This document shows positions 63,171 to 64,000 of a stretch of DNA of 64,000 nucleotides, piece after piece. Each line of letters begins with the position of its first letter. Position 1 is the stretch's first letter. A program made the position numbers and the translations under genes. This DNA is from Rhizobium tropici CIAT 899 (lineage in GTDB: Bacteria > Pseudomonadota > Alphaproteobacteria > Rhizobiales > Rhizobiaceae): NCBI RefSeq assembly GCF_000330885.1, contig NC_020062.1, positions 442,374 to 506,373 on the forward strand, written 5' to 3'. A model generated the notes under the pieces. The model was not told the DNA's origin and searched no databases. It worked only from the letters and a program-made list of their open reading frames with translations.

Positions 63171-63931
63171 GCATTGCTGTGGACACGGTAACCTTTGCAG
63201 CCGGCAATAGTCTGATCGTCAACGGCGTCAGCCTGACGGTGGAAAAAGGCAAGGTACTCGGGCTCCTTGGGCCGAACGGCTCGGGTAAATCCAGCCTGCT
63301 CAGGCTGATCTGCCGGTTGCGGAAGGTCAAAAGCGGGGTCATCCGGCTCGGTGGCAGCGATATTGCCTCGATCTCGCGGAGCGATATCGCCCGCCGCATC
63401 GCGCTGGTCGAGCAGCAGGCGACGACCGATACGCAGGTCACAGTGATGGACGTCGTGCGTCTCGGCCGTACGCCCCATCGCGGTCCCTTGTCGGCCTGGA
63501 GCGCTCACGACGATGCGGCGGTTTCCGATGCGCTTGCCCGTGTCGGTATGCAAGGCCGCGCCGGTCAGCCGTGGCAAACTTTGTCGGGTGGCGAACGACA
63601 GCGCGTCCATATTGCGAGGGCGCTTGCCCAGACTCCGAGCGAACTGCTGCTGGACGAGCCGACGAACCATCTCGATATCCAACATCAGCTCGATATTCTC
63701 GGCCTGGTCTCCAAGCTCGATGTCACCTCCATCGTGGCGCTGCATGATCTCAATCTGGCGGCCATGTTCTGCGACAGCCTTGCTGTTTTGCAAAATGGCG
63801 AGGTCGTTGCGGCCGGGCCGCCGGAAGAGGTGCTGACGCAGGAGCTGATCGAGCGGGTTTTCGGCGTGCGCGCGCATGTGCAGAAATCCTCGGTCCACGG
63901 CCGCTGCAACATCCAATATATGGCGGGTTGA
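63167..63931 (+). CDS. ABC transporter ATP-binding protein (BtuD/FecE type)
   Basis: 254 residues. Walker A GPNGSGKSS, Q-loop region VEQQATTDTQVTVMDVVRLG, signature LSGGERQRV, Walker B LLLDEPTNHLD and the H-loop LHDLNLAAMF. All motifs intact. Completes the riboswitch-controlled importer BtuFCD-like system; the sequence continues for only 69 bp beyond it with no gene seen. Confidence 0.94.
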   Translation: MSIAVDTVTFAAGNSLIVNGVSLTVEKGKVLGLLGPNGSGKSSLLRLICRLRKVKSGVIRLGGSDIASISRSDIARRIALVEQQATTDTQVTVMDVVRLGRTPHRGPLSAWSAHDDAAVSDALARVGMQGRAGQPWQTLSGGERQRVHIARALAQTPSELLLDEPTNHLDIQHQLDILGLVSKLDVTSIVALHDLNLAAMFCDSLAVLQNGEVVAAGPPEEVLTQELIERVFGVRAHVQKSSVHGRCNIQYMAG

Positions 63932-64000
63932 GTGGCATCTGTCGCGATCGCGGAATAAAATGGATCGCCCAGTCTGAGCAATTTCGACCGGGGCGCATCA

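Noticed and set aside
61113..63931. Iron-siderophore transporter as the call for the last three genes
   Set aside because: The family also covers such systems, but the cobalamin riboswitch directly upstream makes a corrinoid substrate more likely.

Overview
The window looks like a chromosome or large-replicon segment of an alphaproteobacterium of the Rhizobiaceae, most likely Rhizobium. The reasons are the moderately high GC, abundant ABC-type solute transporters, an exo/pss-like exopolysaccharide locus, a DctB/DctD-like two-component pair, a hydroxyproline-type catabolic cluster, and two copies of intergenic palindromic repeats typical of rhizobial genomes. I saw no rRNA, tRNA or CRISPR array.

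Layout. 1-3.3 kb: the 3' end of a FAD/NAD(P)-binding protein, an MDR-family oxidoreductase, a glyoxalase-like (VOC) protein and a small unknown protein. 3.6-17.7 kb: two tail-to-tail ABC importer operons. The rightward one encodes a binding protein, two permeases and a double ATPase, followed by a luciferase-like flavin monooxygenase and two AhpD-like (CMD) proteins. The leftward one encodes a second binding protein, two permeases, a double ATPase and another luciferase-like monooxygenase. They meet at 11.2-11.4 kb across a rhizobial repeat and a hairpin. Together they suggest import and flavin-dependent oxidation of small, still unknown substrates.

18.1-40.4 kb: a large surface-polysaccharide (Wzx/Wzy-type) locus. 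It holds an initiating sugar-phosphate transferase, five glycosyltransferase genes (one a fusion of two enzymes), a flippase, a polymerase-like membrane protein, a Wzc-like copolymerase with a degenerate P-loop, an ExoF/Wza-like export protein, a Tat-exported GH16 glycanase, two methyltransferases, a UGM-like flavoprotein and a HAD-domain protein. An IS630-type transposase gene lacking its first catalytic aspartate sits between two divergent EPS transcription units.

40.7-50.7 kb: a ProQ/FinO RNA-binding protein and a DoxX protein; a GntR regulator with a dihydrodipicolinate-synthase-family enzyme, an Ldh2-family reductase and a D-amino-acid-dehydrogenase-like enzyme (hydroxyproline/imino acid catabolism type); a DUF899 protein with a coupled small membrane protein; a divergent helical/wHTH protein; a beta-propeller protein and a small unknown protein.

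50.9-55.7 kb: an MFS dicarboxylate/alpha-ketoglutarate-type permease divergent from a DctB/DctD-like pair, with tandem palindromes in the shared control region. The response regulator has lost the GAFTGA loop needed to engage sigma54. 55.7-59.3 kb: a copper operon (DUF2946, PepSY membrane protein, PCuAC, SCO1, CopC). 59.5-60.6 kb: a diguanylate cyclase with a LytS-type membrane sensor. 60.7-63.9 kb: a cobalamin riboswitch, a small ORF and a BtuFCD-like ABC importer.
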